Positions 28,779 through 37,238 are shown, counted from the stretch's first letter. The stretch is 43,067 bases of DNA from Gammaproteobacteria bacterium 54_18_T64 (GCA_002162825.1 MAAU01000042.1:1-43067); one strand, 5' to 3'. Program-made: numbers and translations. The notes: generated by a model not told the origin, from the letters alone.

Positions 28779-29924
28779 TTACAAACTGCGCGCCACAACC
28801 TCCAGCATAATTTCACTGGTGCCAGCATATATTCGCGCAACACGACTATCGGCGTACATACGGCAGATCAAGTATTCGTCCATATAGCCATAGCCGCCAT
28901 GTAATTGCAGACACTCATCGACTATCTTCTGTTGTAGCTCTGAAATCCACCACTTAGACATGGAGGCAGTGGCATTATCGAGTTCTCCAGACACTACTTT
29001 TTCGACACAACTATCGATAAAAACACGAGCTGCTCGGGTCAGTGAGGCCACTTCGGCCAACTTGAAACGGGTGTTTTGCATGTCCATCAAGGGCTTGCCG
29101 AAGACATGCCGCTCTTTTACATATTTCAGCGTTTCGGCAATGGCTCCCTCCATTAACGCCACACCCTGAATACCCACGGTGCTGCGCTCATAGGGCAAGT
29201 CGCTCATTAACTGATAAAAGCCCTTGCCCTCTTCACCGCCGAGCATCTGACTTTCATGAACACGTACATCTTCAAAAAATAGCTCGACCGTGTCCTGAGC
29301 TTTCTGGCCCATTTTTTTGAGTTTTTTACCAACGCGATAACCGGGTAAATCCGCCGTCTCAAGCAACAACAGCGACAGGCCTTTACTCCCCGCATTGGCA
29401 TCGGTCTTGACGATCAGCACCAATAGTTCACAGAGATAACCGTTGGTGATAAAGATCTTAGAACCGTTAATAAGATAGTGTTCACCCTCTTTCACCGCTT
29501 TCGTGGTGATCGCCTGCAAGTCCGAGCCCGTACCCGGCTCGGTCATCGCTATGGCCGCAATCATCTCACCGCTGGCCATTTTGGGCAGGTACTGATGTTT
29601 TTGCGCCTCGGTACCGTGGTTGAGAATATAGTGCGCGCTGATGCTGTGGACACCCTGGCCCATGCCGGTCAAACCGCGGCGCCATTGCTCCTCGAAAAAT
29701 ACCGCCTCATAGCGGAAATCGGCGCCACCACCACCGTATTCGGCGGGGATATCACTACAGAGAAAACCCTGAGCACCGGCCTTGCGCCAAAGCTCCTTGT
29801 CAATGTGGCCCTGTTCACGCCATCTTTCGTCGTTTGGCTGCATTTCGTTTTCCACGAAACGGCTGACGGAATTGCGGTAAATATCGAGGTTTTCATCCAT
29901 CCACGATGGTCGGTAATCGGTCAT
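28779..29924 (-). CDS. Acyl-CoA dehydrogenase, long-chain/isovaleryl-type active site
   Basis: A 381-residue acyl-CoA dehydrogenase. AMTEPGTGSDLQAI and GSKIFITNG are the conserved flavin and substrate motifs. The position of the usual catalytic glutamate (IYEGT) reads IYAGT. In long-chain and isovaleryl-CoA dehydrogenases the base is instead on an earlier helix; the segment LPYERSTVG matches the LPQERL-like segment that carries it in LCAD. So the enzyme is probably active with a relocated base. AGGAGAG precedes the ATG. It is the last gene of a three-gene minus-strand operon with two dehydratase/hydratase subunits, which suggests consecutive steps of an acyl-CoA breakdown route. Confidence 0.9.
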   Translation of the reverse strand: MTDYRPSWMDENLDIYRNSVSRFVENEMQPNDERWREQGHIDKELWRKAGAQGFLCSDIPAEYGGGGADFRYEAVFFEEQWRRGLTGMGQGVHSISAHYILNHGTEAQKHQYLPKMASGEMIAAIAMTEPGTGSDLQAITTKAVKEGEHYLINGSKIFITNGYLCELLVLIVKTDANAGSKGLSLLLLETADLPGYRVGKKLKKMGQKAQDTVELFFEDVRVHESQMLGGEEGKGFYQLMSDLPYERSTVGIQGVALMEGAIAETLKYVKERHVFGKPLMDMQNTRFKLAEVASLTRAARVFIDSCVEKVVSGELDNATASMSKWWISELQQKIVDECLQLHGGYGYMDEYLICRMYADSRVARIYAGTSEIMLEVVARSL

Positions 29925-30021
29925 CTATCCACTCTCCTGTGCGGCCTGGCCCATCAACAGCCGGGGCATTTTTTATTTATAAAATTATCGCTGACAGTCA
30001 CTACGCTTTTATTTATTCAAA

Positions 30022-30459
30022 CTAGCCTGCGACTGCGGGTGCCCCAACCCTCACCTGGGCTTCACCTGACAGTTTCAGATCGCCATGTTGGTCGACGGCG
30101 CGAAGCTTCAGTTTTACGGCATACACGCCCTCGCGCTCGACTTTGTCCACCACCTCACCACGGCAGGTAATGGTGTCGCCGACATAGACGATGGCACCAA
30201 ACTTTACGCCAAAACTGAGGATATCTCGCTGCGACACCCAGCCCGTCAATAATTGCCCCATATAGGCCATATCTAGCATGCCGTGTACAAAGACATCATC
30301 GGCGCCTGCAGCGCGGGCAAAATCACTATCAACATGTAGCGGATTGTGATCATTCGAGGCACCACAGAAATAGGCCAGGGTGGTACGGGTAATTGGCGCT
30401 TTAGTTAAACTCGGCAGCGCATCGCCGAGAGCAATTTGATCAAAAATCAGGTCTTTCAT
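30022..30459 (-). CDS. MaoC-like enoyl-CoA hydratase, catalytic subunit
   Basis: A 145-residue single hotdog MaoC domain. The hydratase-2 motif D-x-N-P-x-H is present as NDHNPLHVD, followed by HGMLDMAYMG, so the Asp and His needed for hydration are in place. It probably hydrates the enoyl-CoA made by the neighbouring dehydrogenase. The preceding gene encodes a similar-sized FAS1-like dehydratase domain lacking these residues, so a heterodimer is likely. The gap to that gene is 38 bases and to the dehydrogenase 97 bases. Confidence 0.87.
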   Translation of the reverse strand: MKDLIFDQIALGDALPSLTKAPITRTTLAYFCGASNDHNPLHVDSDFARAAGADDVFVHGMLDMAYMGQLLTGWVSQRDILSFGVKFGAIVYVGDTITCRGEVVDKVEREGVYAVKLKLRAVDQHGDLKLSGEAQVRVGAPAVAG

Positions 30460-30497
30460 ATTTTTCTATGGATCCTTATCTCGCTGGCCGCCAATGC

Positions 30498-30938
30498 TTA
30501 AGCTCGCTCAACCACAGTTTGACGAAAACGGGTGGTCAACTGGCCCAATTGATTAGTGGCCACGGTTTCTTCGACCATAAATTTAAAGGCACCACCGCGC
30601 TTTTCAAAGACATCGGTAATGGTCGCCACCAGCGTGATCTGGTCGCCCCCACAAATCGGCTCAAAATATTCGAAGCTCTGAGCGGTGTGTAAAATCTTGG
30701 TTGCATCCAGGCCCACCGCCTTGGCGCGGGAAAAGGGGTCGGGCACGGCGCAGCCCAGGGTAACGCCGTAGGTCGGTGGCGCCAGTATGGAGCGATAACC
30801 CTCGGCTATGGCCGCTTGCTCATCAAAATATATCGGGTTTTCTTCGCTCACTGCCTTGGCAAAAAACTTTAATTGCCACTTATCGACATCCACCAGCAGC
30901 GGCGGAAAACTCTTGCCAATCAAGGTCTTATCTAACAT
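30498..30938 (-). CDS. FAS1-like dehydratase domain, probable non-catalytic partner
   Basis: A 146-residue hotdog protein of the FAS1-like dehydratase (MaoC N-terminal) type. It begins MLDKTLIGKSFPP and has the conserved LAPPTYGVTLG segment. Where the catalytic subunit has DHNPLH, this one has SEENPIYFD, so the catalytic Asp/His pair is absent. Such subunits pair with a catalytic MaoC subunit, as in the mycobacterial ChsH1/ChsH2 enzymes. An in-frame extension to 30995 exists; the ATG at 30938, preceded by AAGGGT, fits the family better. First gene of the operon, whose promoter region includes the palindrome at 31024-31052. Confidence 0.82.
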   Translation of the reverse strand: MLDKTLIGKSFPPLLVDVDKWQLKFFAKAVSEENPIYFDEQAAIAEGYRSILAPPTYGVTLGCAVPDPFSRAKAVGLDATKILHTAQSFEYFEPICGGDQITLVATITDVFEKRGGAFKFMVEETVATNQLGQLTTRFRQTVVERA

Positions 30939-31023
30939 GCCAACACCCTTGTTTTTTTCAGCACGCAATGTATCGGTATCCCCACGCCAATACAAGCGCT
31001 AGCCTTTAACAAATGGCCCGAGA

Positions 31024-31052
31024 AACCGATGCGACAACGTGTCGCATCGGTT
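31024..31052. promoter_or_regulatory. Perfect 29-base palindrome, candidate RegA/PrrA operator
   Basis: AACCGATGCGACA and its exact reverse complement TGTCGCATCGGTT flank the central ACG. The inner half-sites GCGAC and GTCGC match the GCGNC/GNCGC halves reported for RegA/PrrA. The site lies between divergent genes (starts at 30938 and 31106) and 472 bases before regB, so it is not placed as a terminator. Spacing between halves is 5 bases; known sites vary in spacing. Confidence 0.6.
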
Positions 31053-31105
31053 CAATACCCTGGCACAGGTAAAATTCAAGGACTCTATTTGCATCCGTCT
31101 TACAC

Positions 31106-31381
31106 ATGAATAAAGTCTTACCCCTATCCCTTATCCCTATCGCCCTACATGCCCCAGCGGTTTATGCGCAAAAGGGCAGCCGCGTCGATAAAACCCTGCC
31201 CTCAGCCATGCAAACCACTAGCGAAATGGAAGCAATCATTGTCGCCAGCAAGACTCTCGATGACGCGGGCACCTTGCAGGTATATCCCAGTGCCACGAGT
31301 ACTAGCCGCGATCCTATTACCGGCATTGCCCAATACTGCGGCCTTTTTGGTGACCGCGTGGCAGTGAGCATGGAAAACTAA
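31106..31381 (+). CDS. Small exported protein of unknown function
   Basis: A 91-residue protein, not recognised. A signal peptide is likely (MNKVLPLSLIPIALHAPAVYAQ with cleavage after AYA-like VYA). The mature part is about 70 residues with one cysteine (QYCGLFGDRV) near the C-terminus and no clear domain. It starts 54 bases after the palindrome at 31024-31052 and precedes regB by 142 bases in the same direction. Position suggests RegA-linked regulation, but no function can be assigned. The short length keeps the call moderate; the signal peptide supports it being real. Confidence 0.6.
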   Translation: MNKVLPLSLIPIALHAPAVYAQKGSRVDKTLPSAMQTTSEMEAIIVASKTLDDAGTLQVYPSATSTSRDPITGIAQYCGLFGDRVAVSMEN

Positions 31382-31523
31382 GTCGTGCTTTAACACCGGC
31401 CCGACAAACCGGAGCCTGCTTTTATCGGCTCACTCAGCAGGGACAGGCTGCGCTTGGCCGTGGCGATTTGATAGCATGGAACATTCATAATGACAGACAC
31501 CCTTTGCCAATGAGCCGCCAACT

Positions 31524-32789
31524 TTGAGCAAGTCCAGCCCCCCCATTTCCGCCTCTCGACAAAACCTGCGCCGCCTGGCCAATATTCGCTATATCGCCCT
31601 CGGTGGACAAATACTCGCCCTCTACTATTTCACGCAAGTCTTCCCCCTGGGCTTGCCCATAGGCGTCATCAGCGCCCTGGTCATCGGCTTTGCCATTGTC
31701 AACGTGCTCACCCAGTGGCGCAGCCATTGGGCAACGGCAATTTCCGAAAAAGAATTTGGCGCCCACCTCCTGGTCGATATCAGCTCTCTCACCGTCCTGC
31801 TCTATTTTAGTGGTGGCGCCACCAACCCCTTCATATCCTATTACTTAGTCCCCATTAGCATCGCCGCTATCAGCCTGCCAATGGCAATGACCTGGGGCAT
31901 TACCGGCCTCTCCATCCTCGCCTACAGCATTCTTCTTATCTACTACCAACCGTTTACGCAGCTCACGCCCCACCATGACAGCAGCGGCTTTAACCTGCAC
32001 ATTCTCGGCATGTGGATTAACTTCGCCCTGAGCGCAGGGCTTATCACCTATTTTGTCGTGCGCATGGCCGCCGCTCTACGTGCCCAGGAGGCCGAGCTCA
32101 ACGCCCAGCAAGAAGAACAAATGCAGGACGAGCAGCTACTCGCCATCGCCACCCTCGCCGCCGGTGCCGCCCATGAGCTAGGCACACCACTCAATACCAT
32201 GAAACTACTCATCGACAACCTGGCCGAAGAAGTCACCGACCCACACCAGCAACAGGATATGGCCACCCTCAACCAGCAAATTGCCCGCTGCCGCAAAACC
32301 CTGCAAAGCCTTGTCAATGCCGCTAGCATCATCGAAGAGGGTTCCAGCCCAATGGCCGTCACCACATATGTGGAAGGTCTACTCGACAACTGGATGCTGA
32401 TCCGGCCCGATATCAAACCCAGGATCAATATCGACAGCGATGTCCCCAATATTGATGCCTGCTTTCACCCTGTCATTCAGCAGTCCTTACTCAACCTGCT
32501 CAATAACGCCGCAGACGCTAGCCCCCAACAACTGGAAATTGATATCCACTGGGATCAAAGCAGCCTGTACATCGACATTCGCGACCACGGCCCCGGTCTT
32601 AGCCCCGGGCAATTGGAAAAAATGGGCAAACCCATTCCCAGTGACAAACCCGGCGGCCTCGGTCTCGGTCTTTTTCTGACACACAGCAGTCTCAACCGTC
32701 ATGGTGGCCAGGTAAGCCTGTTAAATGCCGATGGCGGCGGTCTACTCACCGCCGTCACCCTCCCCCTTAATACGGCAGACAGGCTATGA
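31524..32789 (+). CDS. regB: Redox-sensing histidine kinase RegB/PrrB
   Basis: A 421-residue membrane histidine kinase that senses redox state and phosphorylates RegA. About six hydrophobic segments occupy residues 25-190. GGATNPF at 97-103 is the heptapeptide linked to ubiquinone binding in RegB. The H-box AAHELGTPLNTM places the phosphorylated histidine at 217. The cysteine in ARCRKTL (residue 256) corresponds to the redox-active cysteine of Rhodobacter RegB. The ATPase G-boxes are DHGPGL and GGLGLGLF. The only usable start is TTG at 31524, since a stop codon lies just upstream in frame. It overlaps regA by four bases. Confidence 0.92.
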   Translation: MSKSSPPISASRQNLRRLANIRYIALGGQILALYYFTQVFPLGLPIGVISALVIGFAIVNVLTQWRSHWATAISEKEFGAHLLVDISSLTVLLYFSGGATNPFISYYLVPISIAAISLPMAMTWGITGLSILAYSILLIYYQPFTQLTPHHDSSGFNLHILGMWINFALSAGLITYFVVRMAAALRAQEAELNAQQEEQMQDEQLLAIATLAAGAAHELGTPLNTMKLLIDNLAEEVTDPHQQQDMATLNQQIARCRKTLQSLVNAASIIEEGSSPMAVTTYVEGLLDNWMLIRPDIKPRINIDSDVPNIDACFHPVIQQSLLNLLNNAADASPQQLEIDIHWDQSSLYIDIRDHGPGLSPGQLEKMGKPIPSDKPGGLGLGLFLTHSSLNRHGGQVSLLNADGGGLLTAVTLPLNTADRL

Positions 32790-33337
32790 ACCAGACCCCC
32801 GACACTCACAATGAAAGCTATTTAATTGTCGATGATGACCAGATTTTTGCCGACACCCTGGCCCGTAGCCTGCAACGTCGTGGCCCGACCTGTTATGTCG
32901 CCAACGATGAAGTGCGCGCAGTAGATCTCTGCAAACTGTATCGACCCTCACGAGCCATTGTCGATTTAAAACTGGTCAACTATTCCGGACTGCATTTAAT
33001 CGAACAACTAAAAGCGATTGATAACAACATTAAAATTGTGGTGCTCACCGGCTACTCGAGCATCCCCACCGCTGTTGAAGCCATCAAACTCGGCGCCAAT
33101 AACTACCTCTGTAAACCCGCTGGACTGGGTGAGATTTTATCCGCCTTTGAGGCCAATACCGGCAACGCCGACTCCCCTCTGGCCGAGCAGCCACCCTCTG
33201 TTAATCGACTCGAATGGGAGCACATACAGCGCGTACTACAGGAAAACGATGGCAATATTTCCGCTACCGCCCGCGCATTGGGCATGCACCGGCGCACCCT
33301 ACAAAGGAAATTACAGAAGCGGCCCATGCAGCAGTGA
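32786..33337 (+). CDS. regA: Response regulator RegA/PrrA (Fis-type HTH)
   Basis: A 183-residue two-domain response regulator. The receiver has the acidic pair DDD at 16-18, the phosphorylation site D60 in AIVDLKLVNYSGL, and the lysine in YLCKPA. A short linker leads to a Fis-like helix-turn-helix at about 145-178 (GNISATARALGMHRRTLQRKLQ), the invariant recognition region of the RegA group. RegA proteins control respiration, redox balance and carbon metabolism genes in response to RegB. The ATG overlaps the regB stop (ATGA). The palindrome at 31024-31052 is a candidate target. Confidence 0.93.
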   Translation: MNQTPDTHNESYLIVDDDQIFADTLARSLQRRGPTCYVANDEVRAVDLCKLYRPSRAIVDLKLVNYSGLHLIEQLKAIDNNIKIVVLTGYSSIPTAVEAIKLGANNYLCKPAGLGEILSAFEANTGNADSPLAEQPPSVNRLEWEHIQRVLQENDGNISATARALGMHRRTLQRKLQKRPMQQ

Positions 33338-33491
33338 GCTTAAACACCCTATGCACGACCCGGTTGAGAGTGTTAATGTCGAAGACACGCGCTCTTATGG
33401 AAAAAAGCCGTAACAATAAATATAAATAAGAAACGTAAAAGCGCCTGATAAAAAAACCAAAATAAGCGTTAATAATAACAAGGAGAGGAAC

Positions 33492-34697
33492 ATGTCAAAG
33501 CGCATGTTGGAAGGTTTTAAAGTCGTCGATTTCACCCACGTCGTCGCCGGCCCCCACGCCACCAAAATCATGGCTGAGCACGGTGCCGAAGTGATTAAAA
33601 TTGAACCCCTCAGTGGCGAACTCGCGCGCACCCTACCGATGCAACGTGAAGGCCGCAGTGGCTATTTTATTCAGCACAATATCGGCAAAAAAACCATGGC
33701 CATCGATATCTCGACCCCGGAAGGTCAGGAGATTTGCCATCAGTTAATCGAAGAAGCCGATGTGGTGATCGAGAACTTTTCCCCCGGTGTGATGAAGCAA
33801 CACAACCTGGACTGGGATACCCTAAAAACCATCAATCCCGGCCTGGTGATGTGCTCCATCTCCTGCTTTGGCCAGAACGGCCCCCTCTCGCACCTACCGG
33901 GCTTCGACTGGATCGGCCAGTCCTATGCCGGCATCATCGACCTGCTCGGCAAAAAAGATGACACACCCATTTTCGGTGACTTCGCCTTCGGCGATATCGC
34001 CACCGGCGCCCACGCCTATGGCGCCATCGTTACGGCCTTGATGCACCGTCTACGCGGTGGCCAGGGGCAATATATCGACATTTCACTAATCGAAGTACTG
34101 TTCAGCTTTCACGAATTAAGCGTGCAACTCTACGACTCAACGGGCGGGCAAATAGTCGCCACACGGGCCGGCGCCGACCACCACCTGCTGGCACCAGCGG
34201 GTATATTCAAGTGTAAAGGTCGCTATTTATTCCTTGTCGGCCTCAATCAGTGGGCCGGCCTATGCAAGGCCATTGGCCGCGAGGAATGGGCCAGCGACGC
34301 TCGTTTTAAAAACCCCGGTGATACGGGCAAATACCGAGAGGAAATCAACGCCGCTATTCAGGGCTGGCTCGATACCCAGGGCAGTGTCGAACAAGCCATT
34401 GAAGTTCTCGAGGCGCACCGGGTAGCCTGCGCACCCATCCTCACCATCCCCGAGTTTATGGATCATCCCCACGTCAAGGAAAGAGGCTGTGTTAGAACCA
34501 TTACCGATGAGGTGTTTGGTGATATCCGTATTCCCCGCACCCCGCTGCGATTTTCAGAATTCCCCGAGCCGCCCGACCTGCGCGCAGGCACATTGGGGCA
34601 ATACAATCATGAAATCCTACGCGAACAATTAAATTACACGGCACAACAAATAGCCGACCTCGAAAAGGCTGGCGTTATTGCTTCAAGGGGTATTTGA
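33492..34697 (+). CDS. Family III CoA-transferase (CaiB/BaiF)
   Basis: A 401-residue CoA-transferase that moves CoA between carboxylic acids through an aspartyl-CoA thioester. The N-terminal Rossmann motif (VVDFTHVVAGPHATKIMAEHGAEVIKIE, cited here as AGPHATKIMAEHGAEVIKIE) is typical. The catalytic aspartate is expected in GQYIDISLIE, matching the IDIAM segment of CaiB. PGFDWIGQ replaces the histidine-containing motif of the racemase branch, so a transferase is favoured. AAGGAGAGG gives a strong ribosome site. It follows regA by 154 bases. Donor and acceptor acids are unknown; the acyl-CoA genes nearby make a catabolic role plausible. Confidence 0.9.
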   Translation: MSKRMLEGFKVVDFTHVVAGPHATKIMAEHGAEVIKIEPLSGELARTLPMQREGRSGYFIQHNIGKKTMAIDISTPEGQEICHQLIEEADVVIENFSPGVMKQHNLDWDTLKTINPGLVMCSISCFGQNGPLSHLPGFDWIGQSYAGIIDLLGKKDDTPIFGDFAFGDIATGAHAYGAIVTALMHRLRGGQGQYIDISLIEVLFSFHELSVQLYDSTGGQIVATRAGADHHLLAPAGIFKCKGRYLFLVGLNQWAGLCKAIGREEWASDARFKNPGDTGKYREEINAAIQGWLDTQGSVEQAIEVLEAHRVACAPILTIPEFMDHPHVKERGCVRTITDEVFGDIRIPRTPLRFSEFPEPPDLRAGTLGQYNHEILREQLNYTAQQIADLEKAGVIASRGI

Positions 34698-34760
34698 GCC
34701 ACCTGTGCCACTACAAGATTGAGGACTGTGGTGGCACGGCTTGACTCAGTGAGGCTAAGG

Positions 34761-34793
34761 CCCCTCTGAGCTATCAAGGGGAGAGGTATTTTT
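34761..34793 (+). terminator. Possible terminator after the CoA-transferase
   Basis: CCCCT/AGGGG or CCTCT/AGAGG can pair across the same loop, followed by TATTTTT. The two alternative stems make this a modest candidate. Confidence 0.4.
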
Positions 34794-34828
34794 ACCAAAA
34801 AAACCCGAGCAAAATGCAAGCTACACAG

Positions 34829-35104
34829 TTAAGCCACGGGGTAACACTTAATTCGCCCGTGACGGCTAGCATGTGCGACCCTAAAGCCGAGTCTTTTTAA
34901 TCGTTCACGCAGTTTGCGAAATTGACTGGTCTCGCTCAAACCTTCCACCAATAAGAGTTCGGCATCGCGACACAAATAATGTGCCTGAATCACCACCAGC
35001 GAAGACTGCCAGGGGTCACCAAAACTCGAACCCTGGAGCTCACGAAACAACCATACTTTACGACCGGTAAACCAATTAAAGCTAACACACTGAGCGTGAT
35101 ACAT
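34829..35104 (-). CDS. Small hypothetical protein, 91 residues
   Basis: Not recognised. It has an aromatic N-terminal half (FNWFTGRKVWLF) and a basic C-terminal half (SQFRKLRERLKRLGFRVAHASRHGRIKCYPVA, cited here as RKLRERLKRLGFRV). No signal peptide or membrane helix is present. GGATGAGG lies about 8 bases before the ATG, which supports expression. It converges with the CoA-transferase and sits at the edge of the accessory region. A dyad (TGTGCT, six bases, AGCACA) lies about 55 bases upstream of its start. Confidence 0.5.
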   Translation of the reverse strand: MYHAQCVSFNWFTGRKVWLFRELQGSSFGDPWQSSLVVIQAHYLCRDAELLLVEGLSETSQFRKLRERLKRLGFRVAHASRHGRIKCYPVA

Positions 35105-35483
35105 AGTGCTGACCTCATCCTTTCAACGCGAGGGTTCAGTCCTTTGCAATGTTTTCCCTGTGCTCGTCTAAGCACAAACAGCGGTGACATCTCTTACCAA
35201 TGGCCACAAAATCATGGGCTAGTTCACATAATTTCGTGAAGGCACTTCATCATAGACCAGGAATGAATGAACGCCCCCCGACAGGCATACCGTTTGGATT
35301 GAAGAACAAACCGCTGGTACTGCGGGACAAAAACCTATCTGGCGAGCGCCTGCTTGTAGATCTCCGCAGACAATTAGCAATTTCTAGCCCCCCATTAGAA
35401 GCCCAGCCTTGATACACAACTTAATTTTGTCCTTTTAAAGAATTTTTTTATTTGAATACTCAGCTTAACTTGCAGTTTCAGTC
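35105..35483. other. Region without a supported gene at the start of the accessory segment
   Basis: It holds the dyad TGTGCT/AGCACA at 35159-35176, upstream of the minus-strand gene. A 70-codon plus-strand frame at 35200-35412 shows no recognisable features. An AT-rich stretch near 35415-35460 precedes the transposase remnant. Confidence 0.4.
35159..35176. promoter_or_regulatory. Perfect dyad upstream of small minus-strand gene
   Basis: TGTGCT and AGCACA are exact inverted arms separated by six bases. It may be an operator; the regulator is unknown. Confidence 0.35.
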
Positions 35484-35703
35484 ATGTACCGCCTTAGTGA
35501 ATATCTAGAATTGTTCGACTGGACGGGGCGTATAGTTCACAACAACAAGCGTGGGGCTATCGACAACAACATACCCCCAATACTCACCCACTTGAACATT
35601 ATCGCCGACAACTGGCTCTCTCAGCACCCTATTTAAGCAGCGTATTGCTCGTATTATTGGCACGCTGAATCACTTAAAACAGAACTGTACAACCCGGCAC
35701 TAG
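35484..35703 (+). pseudogene. 3' remnant of an IS200-like transposase gene
   Basis: Translated from 35484, the frame gives MYRLSEYLEL, then DWTGRIV and KRGAIDNNIPPILTHLN, which parallel the C-terminal part (about residues 237-280) of the intact transposase at 35910. A frameshift and small deletion near 35635 interrupt it, after which ARIIGTLNHLK continues the similarity in another frame. The 5' two-thirds is missing. It lies directly upstream of the intact copy, so the two copies are arranged in tandem. Confidence 0.8.
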
Positions 35704-35909
35704 CAGCGTAGACCCAATATGGCCAGCTGTAAGTAGTTGTTTGGAGAGAGCTGCAACTATAGGAGAGAGAGCTGCAACTATAGGACAGCCATATTAATAT
35801 CTTCATTGAATAAAACTAGCACCCCTTACTGTAAAACCATCTTTAGCAAATCCCCCCGCCTTGACCATAATTCCTCAGCATCAAACACCTTTTCCAGGAT
35901 GAGAAAGCC
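35704..35909. other. Leader and left end of the intact transposase element
   Basis: From about 35783 the sequence GGACAGCCATATTAATATC starts a 127-base leader that resembles the leaders before the copies at 42340 and 42863. The shared stretch includes TTTAGCAA and GCCTTGACCATA. This defines a probable left boundary of the mobile element. Confidence 0.6.
35743..35782 (+). repeat. Tandem 19/21-base direct repeat at the left edge of a transposase element
   Basis: GGAGAGAG plus CTGCAACTATA (35743-35761) is repeated as GGAGAGAGAG plus CTGCAACTATA (35762-35782). The copies differ by one AG. The second copy abuts the element left end GGACA at 35783. Confidence 0.8.
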
Positions 35910-36893
35910 ATGACCAGGGCCAGAAGCCAGCAAGTCTCACTCGAGGCAACCCCCTACTACCACTGTGTTTCGCGCTGTGTGCGCAGGGCCTTTCTCTGCG
36001 GCGAGAGCTTTGAGCACCGCCGTGGCTGGGTTGAAGATAAATTGCTCGCATTGGCACAGGTTTTTTGTATCGATGTTGCCGCCTATGCAGTGATGTCGAA
36101 CCATTACCATGTGGTGCTGCATATTAACGCGCCACAAGCAGAGCAATTGAGTGATCTTGCAGTGATTGAGCGCTGGCACCAGCTCTTTAAGGGCAATCTA
36201 CTCAGTCAGCGCTATTCACGCGGTGAGCCGCTGCTCAAGGCCGAACAAGACGCTTTAAAGGCCATTATCGAAACCTGGCGGCAGCGCTTACAGGATATCA
36301 GCTGGTTTATGCGCCTGATTAATGAGGGTATCGCCCGCCAGGCGAATAAGGAAGATCAATGCACAGGCCGTTTTTGGGGGGGTCGCTTTAAATCCCAGGC
36401 TTTATTAGATGAACAGGCCCTGTTTGCTTGCATGGCCTATGTTGACCTCAACCCCCTGCGCGCGAAGATGGCAAAGACGCCGGAACGCTCACACCACACC
36501 TCCGTTAAAAAGCGCATCACCAGGGCCAAAACAGCCCACCAGATCAATCACCCTCAACAACAAGAAAAGAGTCTCATGCGCTTTGCCGGCAACTCCCGCC
36601 AAGACATGCCCGACGGACTCCCCTGCCGCCTTAGTGATTATCTCGAACTTGTCGACTGGACGGCGCGCATCGTACGTAACGACAAGCGCGGTGCTATCGA
36701 CCACAACATCCCGCCAATTCTCACCCGCTTGAACATTACGGCCGATCACTGGATCACCCTCAGCACCCAATTTGAGGGGCGCTTTGGCCGAGTTATTGGC
36801 ACGCTGCAACACTTAAAGCGGACCTGTAAAAGCCTGAACTACCGGCGCATACCCGGCATGACAAACTGCAAGCTACTGTTTGACGGGGCTTAA
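35910..36893 (+). mobile_element. Intact IS200-like / REP-associated (HUH) transposase
   Basis: A 327-residue Y1-type transposase of the IS200/REP-associated group, which nicks single-stranded DNA through a tyrosine. The HUH metal site is HYH at 65-67 (SNHYHVVLH) and the candidate catalytic tyrosine is Y177 in CMAYVDLNPLRA. The N-terminus TPYYHCVSRCVRRAFLCG is typical of this group. The C-terminal about 120 residues form a basic extension. It is the only complete copy here; partial copies lie at 35484, 42340 and 42863. The right end of the element was not identified, and no flanking REP-like hairpins were recognised. Confidence 0.88.
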
Positions 36894-37199
36894 TCCAAAA
36901 TAGGCAACTCGCCAGAACAAGCCCTCCTTTACGCTGCTAGTACCTAACAGCCTAAGTGCTGACGCCACCCCACCCTGATTCAAGGGCTCTTCACAGCAAA
37001 TAAGTAGATCGAACCTGCAACCACACGGCAATCAACAGTCAAAACCGAGATCACCACGTTGAAAGCTCGGCGTACAACTCATCTTTTTTAACCAAAATCA
37101 CAAGTGGATGTCGCTTAAGAATCCTAGAGCGGCGCCACTCTCAAATTCTAGTGGGCACTCTATAGAATAGGCTTCATCAATAATACCGTCTCAAGAAAG

Positions 37200-37214
37200 T
37201 GTGAATATGTCACA
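37200..37214. promoter_or_regulatory. CRP-like operator upstream of the Cys-repeat gene
   Basis: TGTGA and TCACA are perfect inverted halves separated by ATATG (five bases; the E. coli CRP site uses six). The Crp-like protein encoded at 38046-38699 keeps the Arg, Glu and Arg that read TGTGA in CRP. Confidence 0.5.
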
Positions 37215-37222
37215 AAAATGAC

Positions 37223-37238
37223 CTGTAATCCGTTACAG
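37223..37238. promoter_or_regulatory. Second perfect dyad next to the CRP-like site
   Basis: CTGTAA and TTACAG flank TCCG. It is 8 bases from the TGTGA/TCACA dyad and may be a second operator or part of the same control region. Confidence 0.4.

Noticed and set aside
28779-29924. Inactive acyl-CoA dehydrogenase because IYEGT is IYAGT
   Set aside because: Long-chain and isovaleryl-type enzymes carry the catalytic glutamate elsewhere, and LPYERSTV matches that position.
31024-31052. Bidirectional terminator
   Set aside because: The flanking genes diverge from this site, so no transcript would end here, and no T-run follows on either strand.
33492-34697. Alpha-methylacyl-CoA racemase
   Set aside because: The histidine motif of racemases is replaced by PGFDWIGQ, as in family III transferases.
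35200-35412. Plus-strand 70-codon gene
   Set aside because: No signal peptide, domain or good ribosome site, and it lies in the likely promoter region of the opposite gene and low-complexity accessory DNA.
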